Assembly: GCF_000402035.1 (NCBI RefSeq)
Contig: NC_021289.1
Span: forward strand, 496,001-560,000
DNA length: 64,000 nucleotides
Direction: 5' to 3'
Source of the DNA: Caballeronia insecticola
GTDB taxonomy: Bacteria > Pseudomonadota > Gammaproteobacteria > Burkholderiales > Burkholderiaceae
Every line of letters starts with the position of its first letter. The stretch's first letter is position 1. This document shows positions 17,024 through 25,919 of the stretch, piece after piece. Position numbers and translations under genes: made by a program. Below the pieces are notes generated by a model, which saw nothing but the letters and a program-made list of their open reading frames with translations, was not told the DNA's origin and did no database searches.

Positions 17024-17935
17024 TCAAGTGAAGTGAAACAGCGTGCGCGCCGAGTCGCGCAACACGATGGTACGCAGTGACGCGTCCGGAATCCAGCGGT
17101 CGAGCGCATTGCGGGCGTCATCATAGTCGATCAGACTTTGATGCTGCGTATGCGGCCAGTCGCTGCCCCATACAAGTCGCGCGGCGCCGAACGAATCGAG
17201 CAGGGCGGCCGCGAGTGTGTGCCCCAATGCCGTACCGTTTTCGCCGTGAACGCTGCGATAGGCGGCGGACAGCTTGACCCACACGCGCCCGCTCTTAGCT
17301 GTTGTCAACAGATAGCGAAAGCCCGGATCGTTTGCGCCGTAAGCGGGGTCGGGCCGGCCAAAATGATCGATCACGACCGTGCAGCCTTGCTCCAGCAGTG
17401 GCGAAATGATCATCGGCAGATCGACAGCATCGCGATGAATCTCGACATGCCAGCCCAATCCGTTGACGCGCCGGAATAAATCACGCCATTGTGGTTCGCG
17501 CAGATCGGGAAGGGCCAGGCCGATCAGATTCAGCCGCATGCCGACAACGCCATGTCGTGCAAGCTTTAGCAGCTCGTCTTCATCGATCGATGGGTCGATC
17601 ACCGCAACGCCGCGAAAACGCTTTGGATAGCGTCGCAACACGTCGAGGAAAAAGGAATTGTCAGTGCCGAGAAAGCTCGGTTGCACGAGCACTGCATGGC
17701 TTATGCGATTCGCACGCAGGTGATCTGCATAGGCATCGAGCGTTGCATCGTAATCCGGGGCGTGACGGCGATGCGCCGCGAGCGGCAAGCCGCGCACGAA
17801 AACATGCGCATGGCTGTCGATTGCGTCGATCGCCGTATCGGTCGATTCGAGCCAGTGCGCATTGGCGCGCGAGAGCGTGTCGGCTTCGTCGGCGAGCGTG
17901 GCGTAAAGAGCGTTCGTCATGCGCGTATCAGACAT
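17024..17935 (-). CDS. Amidohydrolase family 2 protein (2-pyrone-4,6-dicarboxylate hydrolase-like)
   Basis: A 303-residue TIM-barrel hydrolase. Metal ligands are visible in IDSHAHVF near the N-terminus and VIDHFGRPD, with a conserved Asp in WGSDWPHT. These match the COG3618 group that includes LigI. Its start (ATG 17935) overlaps the end of the MFS gene by eight bases; another ATG at 17920 is possible, and neither has a clear ribosome site. Coupling to an organic-acid transporter and a LysR regulator suggests it opens a lactone or pyrone dicarboxylate taken up by the cell. This is an inference. Confidence 0.85.
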   Translation of the reverse strand: MSDTRMTNALYATLADEADTLSRANAHWLESTDTAIDAIDSHAHVFVRGLPLAAHRRHAPDYDATLDAYADHLRANRISHAVLVQPSFLGTDNSFFLDVLRRYPKRFRGVAVIDPSIDEDELLKLARHGVVGMRLNLIGLALPDLREPQWRDLFRRVNGLGWHVEIHRDAVDLPMIISPLLEQGCTVVIDHFGRPDPAYGANDPGFRYLLTTAKSGRVWVKLSAAYRSVHGENGTALGHTLAAALLDSFGAARLVWGSDWPHTQHQSLIDYDDARNALDRWIPDASLRTIVLRDSARTLFHFT

Positions 17936-19211
17936 GCTTGGGCGAATGTTCATTCGACGCGGCTTGCGCAGGCACGGTTGCGATGCGGCGTCCCTTGGTC
18001 TCGGGCAGCAGCAACGCAGCCACGACGACGAGTCCGTAAGCGATACCGGCATCGATGCCGAGCGCCTGACCGATCGGCATCGAGTTGCCCATATGTCCGA
18101 CGAGCACGGGAAACACCGCCGATACGACGCGGCCGAAGTTGTAGCAGAAGCCCACGCCGGTACCGCGTACGCCTTGCGGATAAAGTTCGTTAAAGAGCGC
18201 GCCGAGCGTCGCGGGAATACCGGCGGAAAAGAGGCCGAGCGGAAAGCTAAGCAACAGCATGGCGACATCGCCGACGGGCAGGAAGACATAGACATTGACC
18301 GTGACCGCACAGCAGATCGCAAAGAGAATCACGTTCTTGCGCCGGCCGATCTTGTCCTGCAACCACGCGCTGACGAAACAGCCGATGATGAACGCGGAGA
18401 TCACCACGGCCAGATAGCCGCCCGTGCCGAGCACGGACAGATGCCGCTCCGTTTTTAGATAAGTGGGCAACCAGGTCGTGATGGCGTGATATCCGCCATG
18501 CGCGCCCAGCCCGATCAATGCGCCGACGATGGTCGTGCGCAACACCGAAGGATGAAAAATGCCGGCAAGAATCGCAAGCGCGCTTGGGCGGTGCGCTTCG
18601 CCTTGTTCGGCCGGCTTTATTTCGCGCGGCGGCTCTTCAATATTGCGGCGCATATAGATGACGAGCGACGCAGGCAGCAGACCGACCGCGAACAATACGC
18701 GCCACGCCCATTCGGGCGAAACCCAGGAAAACACGATCATATAAAGCAGCACGGCGCCTGCCCAGCCGAAGCCCCAGGCGCTTTGCACGATGCCCATTGC
18801 CTTGCCGCGATGCTTGGCGCGAATCGTCTCGCCAAGCAATACTGCGCCAGCGGTCCATTCGCCTCCAAAGCCGAGTCCTTGCAAAGACTTGAGCACGAGC
18901 AATTGCTCGAAGTTTTGCGCGAAGGCGCTAAGAAATGTAAAGAGCGAAAACCATAAGACCGTGACTTGCAAGGCCTTGACGCGGCCGATCCGGTCGGAAA
19001 GCACGCCCGCAAGGAGCCCGCCCAACGCACCCGCAACAAGGGTTGCGCCGCCGATGAGACCGGCTTGTCCTTTGCCAATGCCCCACGTTGCAATCAACGT
19101 GGGAATGACCAGACTAAACACTTGCGTATCGACGCCATCGAGCGCCCAACCGGCAAAGCATCCCCATAGCGTGCGTTTTTCCGCCTTGGAAATCTCGCGG
19201 TACCAATCCAT
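17928..19211 (-). CDS. MFS transporter, sialate/aromatic acid type
   Basis: A 427-residue, 12-helix MFS protein. Helix 1 reads LWGCFAGWALDGVDTQVFSLVIP with the acidic pair typical of organic acid symporters. SDRIGR is the loop 2-3 motif, and GFGGEWTAGAVLLGE marks helix 4-5. GGAG lies before the ATG at 19211, so a longer upstream extension is rejected. It is the first gene of a unit with the overlapping amidohydrolase and is divergent from a LysR gene. It probably imports a carboxylate that the hydrolase then acts on. Confidence 0.9.
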   Translation of the reverse strand: MDWYREISKAEKRTLWGCFAGWALDGVDTQVFSLVIPTLIATWGIGKGQAGLIGGATLVAGALGGLLAGVLSDRIGRVKALQVTVLWFSLFTFLSAFAQNFEQLLVLKSLQGLGFGGEWTAGAVLLGETIRAKHRGKAMGIVQSAWGFGWAGAVLLYMIVFSWVSPEWAWRVLFAVGLLPASLVIYMRRNIEEPPREIKPAEQGEAHRPSALAILAGIFHPSVLRTTIVGALIGLGAHGGYHAITTWLPTYLKTERHLSVLGTGGYLAVVISAFIIGCFVSAWLQDKIGRRKNVILFAICCAVTVNVYVFLPVGDVAMLLLSFPLGLFSAGIPATLGALFNELYPQGVRGTGVGFCYNFGRVVSAVFPVLVGHMGNSMPIGQALGIDAGIAYGLVVVAALLLPETKGRRIATVPAQAASNEHSPKHV

Positions 19212-19310
19212 TTCGTGTCTCCTGTAGGGCCTTCGCCCGCTTTGTCTCATGCGTGATTGCATTCTAGAAACGAAAGCGTGATTGGCATACTATGGATACG
19301 TTCGTTTTTC

Positions 19311-19325
19311 ATATCACTTTGATAT
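19311..19325. promoter_or_regulatory. Perfect inverted repeat, candidate LysR operator
   Basis: ATATCA-CTT-TGATAT is a perfect 6+6 palindrome with a three-base spacer, containing a T-N11-A core as LysR proteins prefer. It ends ten bases before the ATG of the LysR gene at 19335, in the 123-base region between that gene and the divergent MFS gene. It probably mediates autorepression and/or activation of the transporter operon. Confidence 0.6.
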
Positions 19326-19334
19326 CCTCGCCGC

Positions 19335-20216
19335 ATGGAAACGCGCAACCTCAAATATTTTCTGGCTGTGGTCGATGCGGGCAGCGTCACGCGCGCCGCG
19401 GAGGTGCTGGACATCGCGCAGCCGGCTTTGAGCCAGTCGCTTTCCCGCATGGAACGCGATCTTGGCGTCAAGCTTTTCGAACGCACGCGGCGCGGCGCGC
19501 AATTGACGCCAGCGGGCGAGGCGATTGTCGAAGATGTGCGTCTGAGCGTCGCGCGCATCGATGCCGCATCGCATCGCGCACGCGAAATCGGCGCGCAGCG
19601 CGGCGGTCGTCTGACTATCGGTTTTGCATCGGCGGCGCTATTCAGTCTTTTGCCAAGGGCCATTGCCGCGCTTCGTGCCGAAGTACCCAATGTAGAACTC
19701 GTGCTTAAGGAAATGAGCAATGCGGAGCAGGCAAGCGCATTGGAGAAGGGCACCATCGATATCGGTTTGTTGCATACGCCCGTTGCAGTGGGCGGCCGCA
19801 TGCGCGAGAGACTGATTGTCAGAGAACGTTTGCTTGCCGTGCTGCCGGTTTCATTCAAGATCGGCGCAGACGGTCGAGTCGGATTGAAGGATCTGTCGGA
19901 CGCGGGCCTCGTGTGGTTTCCGGGCGATCAACTGCCAGTGGTTCGCGCCGGCATTCTCAGTGCATTTCGCAAGGCGGGTTGCGAGGCGAATGTCGTGCAG
20001 AACGCCAATCGTTCCTTGACCGTTCTGGCGTGTGTTGCGGCGGGATGCGGCGCGTCGCTTCTGCCGCAATCGGTGACGGCGTTGCAGTTCGCGGGCGTGC
20101 GTTTCTGCGATGTGCGCGACGGCGACAACCTGCCGCCCTTCGAACTCAGCGCGATCTGGCCGATGCGCTCGCGTCCCACGCTTGCGGATCGCTTTGCGGC
20201 ATTGCTTGAGACATGA
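19335..20216 (+). CDS. LysR family transcriptional regulator
   Basis: A 293-residue LysR regulator starting at METRNLKYFLAVVDAGSVTRAAE. The helix-turn-helix continues through QPALSQSLSRMERDLGVKLFERTRRG. The effector domain starts near GGRLTIGFASAALFSLLP. It is divergent from the MFS/amidohydrolase unit, with a perfect palindrome just before its start. It is most similar in layout to CynR/CbbR-like activators of small catabolic operons; the inducer is unknown. Confidence 0.9.
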   Translation: METRNLKYFLAVVDAGSVTRAAEVLDIAQPALSQSLSRMERDLGVKLFERTRRGAQLTPAGEAIVEDVRLSVARIDAASHRAREIGAQRGGRLTIGFASAALFSLLPRAIAALRAEVPNVELVLKEMSNAEQASALEKGTIDIGLLHTPVAVGGRMRERLIVRERLLAVLPVSFKIGADGRVGLKDLSDAGLVWFPGDQLPVVRAGILSAFRKAGCEANVVQNANRSLTVLACVAAGCGASLLPQSVTALQFAGVRFCDVRDGDNLPPFELSAIWPMRSRPTLADRFAALLET

Positions 20217-20262
20217 GCGCATTACAGGCTAAAGTCTTGGCAAATTCGGAGGCAAGGCAAGC

Positions 20263-21441
20263 ATGAATGAATCGCTAAACGATCTTCCTTTGCCAGAGGG
20301 AATTCGGTCGCGCATGATCGACAACGGCAACGGTCTTTCCATGCATATACTCGAAGCCGGCTTCGACATTCCGGACCGGCCTTGCATCGTGTTGCTGCAT
20401 GGTTTTCCTGAGCTGGCTTATAGCTGGCGCAAGATCATGTTGCCGCTTGCGGAGGCAGGCTTTCACGTCGTCGCGCCGGACCAGCGTGGTTATGGACGTA
20501 CCACGGGAGCAGCCACTGCATTCGATGCCGATCTAAACGACTTTACGTTTCCCAATCTCGTACGCGATGTACTCGGCCTGGTGTCGGCATTGGGATATCG
20601 CAGGGTGGCTTCGGTGATCGGACATGATTTCGGTTCGCCGGTGGCCGCGTGGTGCGCGTTGATCCGTCCCGATGTATTCGCTTCCGTCGTGATGATGAGC
20701 GCGCCCTTTGCCGGGCCGCCGGCATTGGCGTTCAATACGGCGCACGATGATGCATCGCTTGCGCGCATCGACATTACTTCATCGATATTCTCCGACGCCG
20801 TGGCGGCGCTGGCCGCGCTCGATCCTCCTCGCAAGCACTATCAATGGTATTACTCGGGACCGAGCGCCAACGACGATATGCGCCACGCACCGCAAGGACT
20901 CGGCGCTTTCCTGCGCGCGTATTACCACGTCAAGAGTGCGGACTGGACCGGCAATCATCCGCATCCGCTTGCATCGGTCTCGGCGGATCAGCTTGCTTTG
21001 CTGCCCGCTTACTACGTCATGAATGCGGATGCGACGATGCCGCAGACCGTCGCCGAATCCATGCCTTCTGCAAAAGAGATCGCGGCGTGCGCATGGCTCA
21101 CTGAGCAGGACCTGGATGTCTATGCGACCGAATTTGAGCGAACGGGATTTCAAGGCGGCTTGAACTGGTATCGCTGCGGCACGGACGCCCGCTATACCGC
21201 TGCGCTAAGACTATGGTCTGAACGCACGATCGATATCCCGTCGTGCTTTATCGCCGGGACCAGCGATTGGGGGGTGTATCAGCGTCCGGGAGATTTCGAC
21301 GCTATGCGTATGCTCGCTTGCACGAATTACCGCGCTACGCATCTGATCGAAGGGGCAGGGCATTGGGTGCAGCAGGAACAGCCTAGAACGGTGGCCAACC
21401 GGATCTTGCGCTTCTTAAGGCAAGACGCGCCCGTTTTCTAG
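20263..21441 (+). CDS. Alpha/beta hydrolase, epoxide hydrolase-like
   Basis: A 392-residue alpha/beta hydrolase. The oxyanion motif HGFPE (46-50) and nucleophile elbow G-H-D122-F-G, with Asp as nucleophile, indicate the epoxide hydrolase/dehalogenase branch rather than serine esterases. DQRGYGRT is the usual second motif. The late GAGHWVQQEQP carries the catalytic His. The protein is longer than the usual 300-330 residues, mostly in the cap region. It follows the LysR gene by 46 bases in the same direction and may be co-expressed. Substrate unknown. Confidence 0.87.
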   Translation: MNESLNDLPLPEGIRSRMIDNGNGLSMHILEAGFDIPDRPCIVLLHGFPELAYSWRKIMLPLAEAGFHVVAPDQRGYGRTTGAATAFDADLNDFTFPNLVRDVLGLVSALGYRRVASVIGHDFGSPVAAWCALIRPDVFASVVMMSAPFAGPPALAFNTAHDDASLARIDITSSIFSDAVAALAALDPPRKHYQWYYSGPSANDDMRHAPQGLGAFLRAYYHVKSADWTGNHPHPLASVSADQLALLPAYYVMNADATMPQTVAESMPSAKEIAACAWLTEQDLDVYATEFERTGFQGGLNWYRCGTDARYTAALRLWSERTIDIPSCFIAGTSDWGVYQRPGDFDAMRMLACTNYRATHLIEGAGHWVQQEQPRTVANRILRFLRQDAPVF

Positions 21442-21460
21442 CGGGCGCGTACATTGAAGA

Positions 21461-22363
21461 TTACTTGTCCGACGTGCGTCCCTTGATGAGACGCGCCACA
21501 CGATGTGCGCCTAGGCGCCATTCGTACGGATTGGTGTAGTCGAACTCCTTGACCTTGCGATACAGATAAGGCCAAAAGTTGCCCTGCCCGCGCCGGGATG
21601 CGTGCACGCGCTGATCACGTGACAGATGCCGGTTGTCGTTCCAGGGAAAGCTACGAATCTCGTTCGATGCGCGTCGCGGCAAGCCAAAGACCATAGAATA
21701 CGCATATCGCGGTGCATCCGAATGATTCGGTCCCGCGAAATGCAGCGTGCGGCCCGCGTGAATCGTGCAATCACCCAGCTCGAGCGGACAGATCACTGCT
21801 TGCTCGAGTTCGAAACCGGAGATGCATTCGAGGCCATGCGTGGTTGGATCGCCGCCTATCGGTCCGTGCGGCAGAACAGGTCCGAGATGCGATGCGGGAA
21901 TGAACTGCATGCAGCCATTCGCAAGCGACACCGGTTGCAGCGGAAACCAGAAATTGACTTCGCGATGCTCGATGCGTGGGTCGGTAAAGGCTTCGTCCTG
22001 ATGCCAGGGCGTCACGGCTTCCGTATGCGCAGGCTTATGGAAAAAGCTGTCGCTAACAAAGCGCGCTTTAGGCCCGAGCAACTGCATCGCGATGCGCTGC
22101 ACGCGACGGGCCAGTTCCATATCGAGCAGACTGCGTTCGAAATGGGAAGGGTGGTGCAATTGGGCAAGCTTCGGCTTGTCCGGTCCGTCTCCCTCAGGAT
22201 AAAAGTCGAACAGCATGCCTTCGTTGAATCCCGCCTTTTCGCGCAGAAGGCGATCGCCCACCGTACGCAAGGTCTTCAGTTCCGCATGCGTCGCGATATT
22301 CTTCAGACGGATAAATCCGTCTTGCCAGAAGCGTCCGCATTGCGATTGGGATATTGTCGTCAT
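21461..22363 (-). CDS. Phytanoyl-CoA dioxygenase (PhyH) family protein
   Basis: A 300-residue Fe(II)/2-oxoglutarate oxygenase. The iron motif H121-Q-D123 is in TPWHQDEAFTD, and the distal His is in TLHFAGPN (about H208). An Arg in APRYAYSMVF would bind 2-oxoglutarate. I start at the ATG at 22363; an in-frame TTG at 22384 is an alternative because the ATG has a very close SD sequence. It stands alone, convergent with the epoxide-hydrolase-like gene. Family members hydroxylate lipids or secondary metabolites, but the substrate is unknown. Confidence 0.88.
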   Translation of the reverse strand: MTTISQSQCGRFWQDGFIRLKNIATHAELKTLRTVGDRLLREKAGFNEGMLFDFYPEGDGPDKPKLAQLHHPSHFERSLLDMELARRVQRIAMQLLGPKARFVSDSFFHKPAHTEAVTPWHQDEAFTDPRIEHREVNFWFPLQPVSLANGCMQFIPASHLGPVLPHGPIGGDPTTHGLECISGFELEQAVICPLELGDCTIHAGRTLHFAGPNHSDAPRYAYSMVFGLPRRASNEIRSFPWNDNRHLSRDQRVHASRRGQGNFWPYLYRKVKEFDYTNPYEWRLGAHRVARLIKGRTSDK

Positions 22364-23018
22364 CTCCCTTGTCGCCCCGTTCAATAGTTTTCACCGCGCC
22401 AGAAAAATAATCCGCTAAGTGAAACAGCACACAAATTAACGCTCGGTGCGATTCCGCACATAGCGCCGCCCTGGCCCCCAAAAATCTCGGCATAATCGCC
22501 GGTTCGCTTCTTATGTAATTTTTGACGCGACGAAGGACAAAAGGCTGGGTTGAGCAGCCTTCACCGGTGTCGGCAAGTATTGCGTGCGTCGATTGCTAAG
22601 ACGACTAAGACCCACTGATTTCTGCTTGCTTCGCGACAATTCGGACCGCAGAGCGCGCGATTGAGCCAACTTCAGCAACAGTCTAACGATCAAAGCATAC
22701 ATGAAGCTTTCGAAAAAGCGCGTACTGAAATGTCCTTGGTTGGCTAATGCACTAAGCGCTACCAGATTGGCGGTTATTGACGAAGAGCGTGGCGGCGAAA
22801 GGCTAAGCCAATTTCCTCCAGGGATAAGCTAAACGGCTTTAATAGCAGAGAAGCCTCTGCTTGCCGAAAAGTTGTATCCATGCGTGTATCAAGTTTCTTA
22901 ATGTAAGAGTCCCACTTCGATCGCAATTCGATGGAACTCCGGTCGACGCGCTTTTGTCGACGAACCTCGCGGCCTGTGAAGTGTTTGAAGGTCGAATTGA
23001 ACCGCGAGGAGATCATCG
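22364..23018. other. Intergenic region without a convincing gene
   Basis: About 655 bases between the PhyH gene and the acyltransferase gene. The short frames on both strands lack family-like features. The middle part is visibly more AT-rich than the flanking genes. The end holds the GAGGAG ribosome site of the acyltransferase. It presumably contains divergent promoters, but I see no distinct operator or terminator. Confidence 0.5.
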
Positions 23019-24215
23019 ATGGAGAAAGGACGCGTTGCCGCGCTCGACGCTGGACGGGCGCTCGCGATCGTCGGGGTTGTTGCCGTACACCTGTCGTTTC
23101 AGTTTCCCAATCTGCCCGATGCCGTGACGCTGATCGCGCGCATGGGCCAATACGGCGTGCAGCTGTTCTTCGTGATCAGCGCGATCACGATCTTCATGAC
23201 GCTGGAGATGGACCACGCTCAATGCGTGGACGCGCGTCATGTCGCCCTGCGGTTCTATATCAAACGGTTCTTTCGCATTGCGCCCATGTACTATTCGGCG
23301 ATTGCGATCTATGGCCTCATCAGCTACGGGGCGACGCGTTCAGGCATCGAGCGCGCATGGATTCTGGGCGCGCATGGCCCGATGGACGTGCTGCTCAACA
23401 TGCTCTTCCTGCATGCGCTTTCGCCTACCGCAATCAACAATGTCGTGCCGGGCGGATGGTCGATCGGCGTCGAAATGTTGTTCTATGCAATTGCGCCCTT
23501 GCTGTTCTTTCTTGCAATGGATCGAACGCGCCTTCTAATCGCGACGGTTCTGCTGCTTGGGATATCGCTTGCCGTCATGTCGATGAGCGAATGCAACGGA
23601 ACGCTCGACTGCAATGTCGCCAATAACACCTTCAGTTACTTCTGGCCGCCGGTGCAAGGGCCTTGTTTCATCATCGGCATGTGGGCGTGGTACGGCTTTC
23701 GTTCTCATCTGCTCGGTTCGTCCGACGTAACGCAGCGGACGTCGTGGCTCTATTTCTCGCTTGCGTTGATCTTCGCGCTGATGACGGGCGCACTCGGCGT
23801 ATGGCTCGACAGGGCGCACGCCTTAACGCCCGTCTTTGCCGCGTGCAGCGCGGTCGCGTTCCTGTTGTTCGTCTGCTCGCATCAGGCGCGCAAGCGACAA
23901 GGCAAGCCGCGCGCAGCTCCTCGCTTGCCGCTCGTTCGTCGCTGTGCCGCCGCGCTTGGACGCGAGAGTTACGGGATTTATCTTTGGCACTTCGTGTGCG
24001 TCTACATCACGTTCCATTACCTGGATCGCGCGTTCGGCAAGACAAGCAAAGAGGCTTCGCTTGCGTTGTTTGCTGTGACGCTGATTGCGGTGCTGATTGT
24101 TTCTTATGGTCTTTCGCGCGTATCCGATCGACTGATTCAAGGACGTGCAACCCGCCTGTCCAAACGCCTGCTTGCATCGGTCGACCGCAGTTTTCATCTG
24201 ACGCGCAAGAGGTAG
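23019..24215 (+). CDS. Acyltransferase family 3 membrane protein
   Basis: A 398-residue integral membrane acyltransferase (OafA/ExoZ type). It begins with the family pattern ALDAGRALAIVGVVAVHLSF, whose late His is a catalytic residue. It continues with FYIKRFFRIAPMYY (the conserved R-x-x-R-I-x-P) and about ten hydrophobic segments, ending in a basic tail. Such proteins O-acetylate or O-succinylate exopolysaccharide or LPS sugars. GAGGAG precedes the ATG. No polysaccharide genes are adjacent, so the acceptor is unknown. Confidence 0.9.
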   Translation: MEKGRVAALDAGRALAIVGVVAVHLSFQFPNLPDAVTLIARMGQYGVQLFFVISAITIFMTLEMDHAQCVDARHVALRFYIKRFFRIAPMYYSAIAIYGLISYGATRSGIERAWILGAHGPMDVLLNMLFLHALSPTAINNVVPGGWSIGVEMLFYAIAPLLFFLAMDRTRLLIATVLLLGISLAVMSMSECNGTLDCNVANNTFSYFWPPVQGPCFIIGMWAWYGFRSHLLGSSDVTQRTSWLYFSLALIFALMTGALGVWLDRAHALTPVFAACSAVAFLLFVCSHQARKRQGKPRAAPRLPLVRRCAAALGRESYGIYLWHFVCVYITFHYLDRAFGKTSKEASLALFAVTLIAVLIVSYGLSRVSDRLIQGRATRLSKRLLASVDRSFHLTRKR

Positions 24216-24216
24216 C

Positions 24217-25581
24217 TCATGAAATCGCCTGACCTCGTCCGTTTGCTGCAGGGTTATGAAGATTCAAGCGTCGGCCACGCATGCGATACAGGACGATGCT
24301 CGCCGCGAGCGTAGCCAGTTCCGTGAAGGCGACTGTCATCCATATTCCGCGTGGTCCAAGCCATTGCGTCAAGAGCCAAAGCATGGCGAGCAACAAGAGC
24401 CAACTGCGCAAGAGTGCAACGATCATCGATGCGAGCGGCGCTTCGATAGCGGTCAGATAGCCGCTTACGGCAAGATTGATCGCGGCGGGCACGAACGCAA
24501 GTGCGCACCAGGGTAATGCTTCGCGCAACAGCGCTTGTGCGGCCGCACTGTTCGGTACGAAGAGCGCGCCAAGCGGCTGCGCGAGCGTGAGTATCGCCAA
24601 GGCTGCGGCTGCGGCAAAGGCGATCGTCACTGTCATGCCGATCGAAAAGGCGCGCGAGACGGCCTGCGCATGACCCGCACCACGCTCGAAGCTCACAATG
24701 GGCTGCATGCTTTGAACGAGCGCCACCATCGTGACGGAGGCGATCATCGTCATGTACTCGACTACGGCGAATGCAACGAGTCCCGTATCGCCGAGCCAGC
24801 GCAATACTGCGTGATTGAATGCGAACAGCGTGACGCTCGGCGCGATCTCGCCGAGAAACTCGGAGACGCCGTTGTAAGCCATGCGCCATGCATGATCGAG
24901 TGAAGCGAAGGCGCGAGCGGTCGGACGAACCTGACGAGCACGCACAAAGTGATAGGCAAGCATAGGCATGCAGGCAAGCGCCTGACTGATGCCCGACGCG
25001 ATGGCCGCGCCGCGCATGCCCCAATGCATGTAACTCACCATCCAGTACGTCAGCGCGACATCTGCGATGCCGCCTGCGACGAGACACACAAGTCCGAATT
25101 TCGCCGCGCCTTCGATCCGAAGAAAGAGTTCGAGCGCATAGCACGCAGTGGGAAACAGCACGAACGGCGCATAGGCGTGCAGAAAGTCTGTCGCGAGCCG
25201 GGCCAGCTCGCCACGCGCACCGGTCCAATGCACGAAGGTGTCGGCATAAAAATAAATTGCGAGCGCGAACGCAAGTCCGCACAAGCCGAGCAGCCAGAGT
25301 GCCTGCGTGAATGCCACGGATGCATCGTGCAGGCGTCGTTCGCCGAGCAGTCGCGCGACGAGTGTCGATCCGCCGACGCCGATCATCACGCTGAACGCGT
25401 ACGGCAAATAAAGCAGCGGGACGAGCAGATTCAGCGCGGCAAGCGCATCGGCGCCCACATAGCGTCCGATGAATATGCCGCTGATGACCGAATGCATGCA
25501 GTACACCCAGGCGGCTAAAACCGTGGGCACGGCGTAGCTCGAAAATTGTCGAACGAGCGTAGGAGTGTTGAGCGAATACAT
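24217..25581 (-). CDS. MATE family efflux transporter
   Basis: A 454-residue polytopic protein with two homologous six-helix halves typical of MATE exporters. It starts MYSLNTPTLVRQFSSYAVPTV, with GIFIGRYVGADALAALNLLVP in helix 2 and VGGSTLVARLLGE in the first half. NorM-like members export cationic drugs or metabolites by Na+ or H+ antiport. The frame is open 27 codons further upstream; neither start has an obvious ribosome site. It is convergent with the acyltransferase gene, with one base between stops. Confidence 0.85.
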   Translation of the reverse strand: MYSLNTPTLVRQFSSYAVPTVLAAWVYCMHSVISGIFIGRYVGADALAALNLLVPLLYLPYAFSVMIGVGGSTLVARLLGERRLHDASVAFTQALWLLGLCGLAFALAIYFYADTFVHWTGARGELARLATDFLHAYAPFVLFPTACYALELFLRIEGAAKFGLVCLVAGGIADVALTYWMVSYMHWGMRGAAIASGISQALACMPMLAYHFVRARQVRPTARAFASLDHAWRMAYNGVSEFLGEIAPSVTLFAFNHAVLRWLGDTGLVAFAVVEYMTMIASVTMVALVQSMQPIVSFERGAGHAQAVSRAFSIGMTVTIAFAAAAALAILTLAQPLGALFVPNSAAAQALLREALPWCALAFVPAAINLAVSGYLTAIEAPLASMIVALLRSWLLLLAMLWLLTQWLGPRGIWMTVAFTELATLAASIVLYRMRGRRLNLHNPAANGRGQAIS

Positions 25582-25919
25582 GAACCACAACCAGACGTTG
25601 CTCGCTGGGCATGCCGATAGATATACGCGACGCTTTAATCGTGCGATGCGACGGGTCGGCATGGGCGCGCCGATGAATCAAAGGCGGGCCGCATATGAGT
25701 GCATTGAGACTGCATAGCGCGCGTTCTGGCGACGCGAGAAACGCCAGCGGGCTATAGCGGACTAGGGGAGGAAATGCGTGATGAGGCGATCGGCACGCGA
25801 TGCCGCTTCAGGATTTCTCGATGCATCGATGTCGATGCGGGCGTTTGAGCGCAAAAGTAGGCTAAAGGTTCCTTTATGCCTTCTTAACCGAACGCTGACT
25901 CGGGTAGAGGCAAATCGAG
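25582..25919. other. Intergenic region, no convincing gene
   Basis: About 340 bases between the starts/ends of the MATE and sigma-54 activator genes. A GGGGAGGAAA element at about 25765-25774 precedes short rightward frames of 24 and about 70 codons. These show no recognisable family, and the longer one runs antisense into the activator gene. I see no operator or terminator that I can support. Confidence 0.45.
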
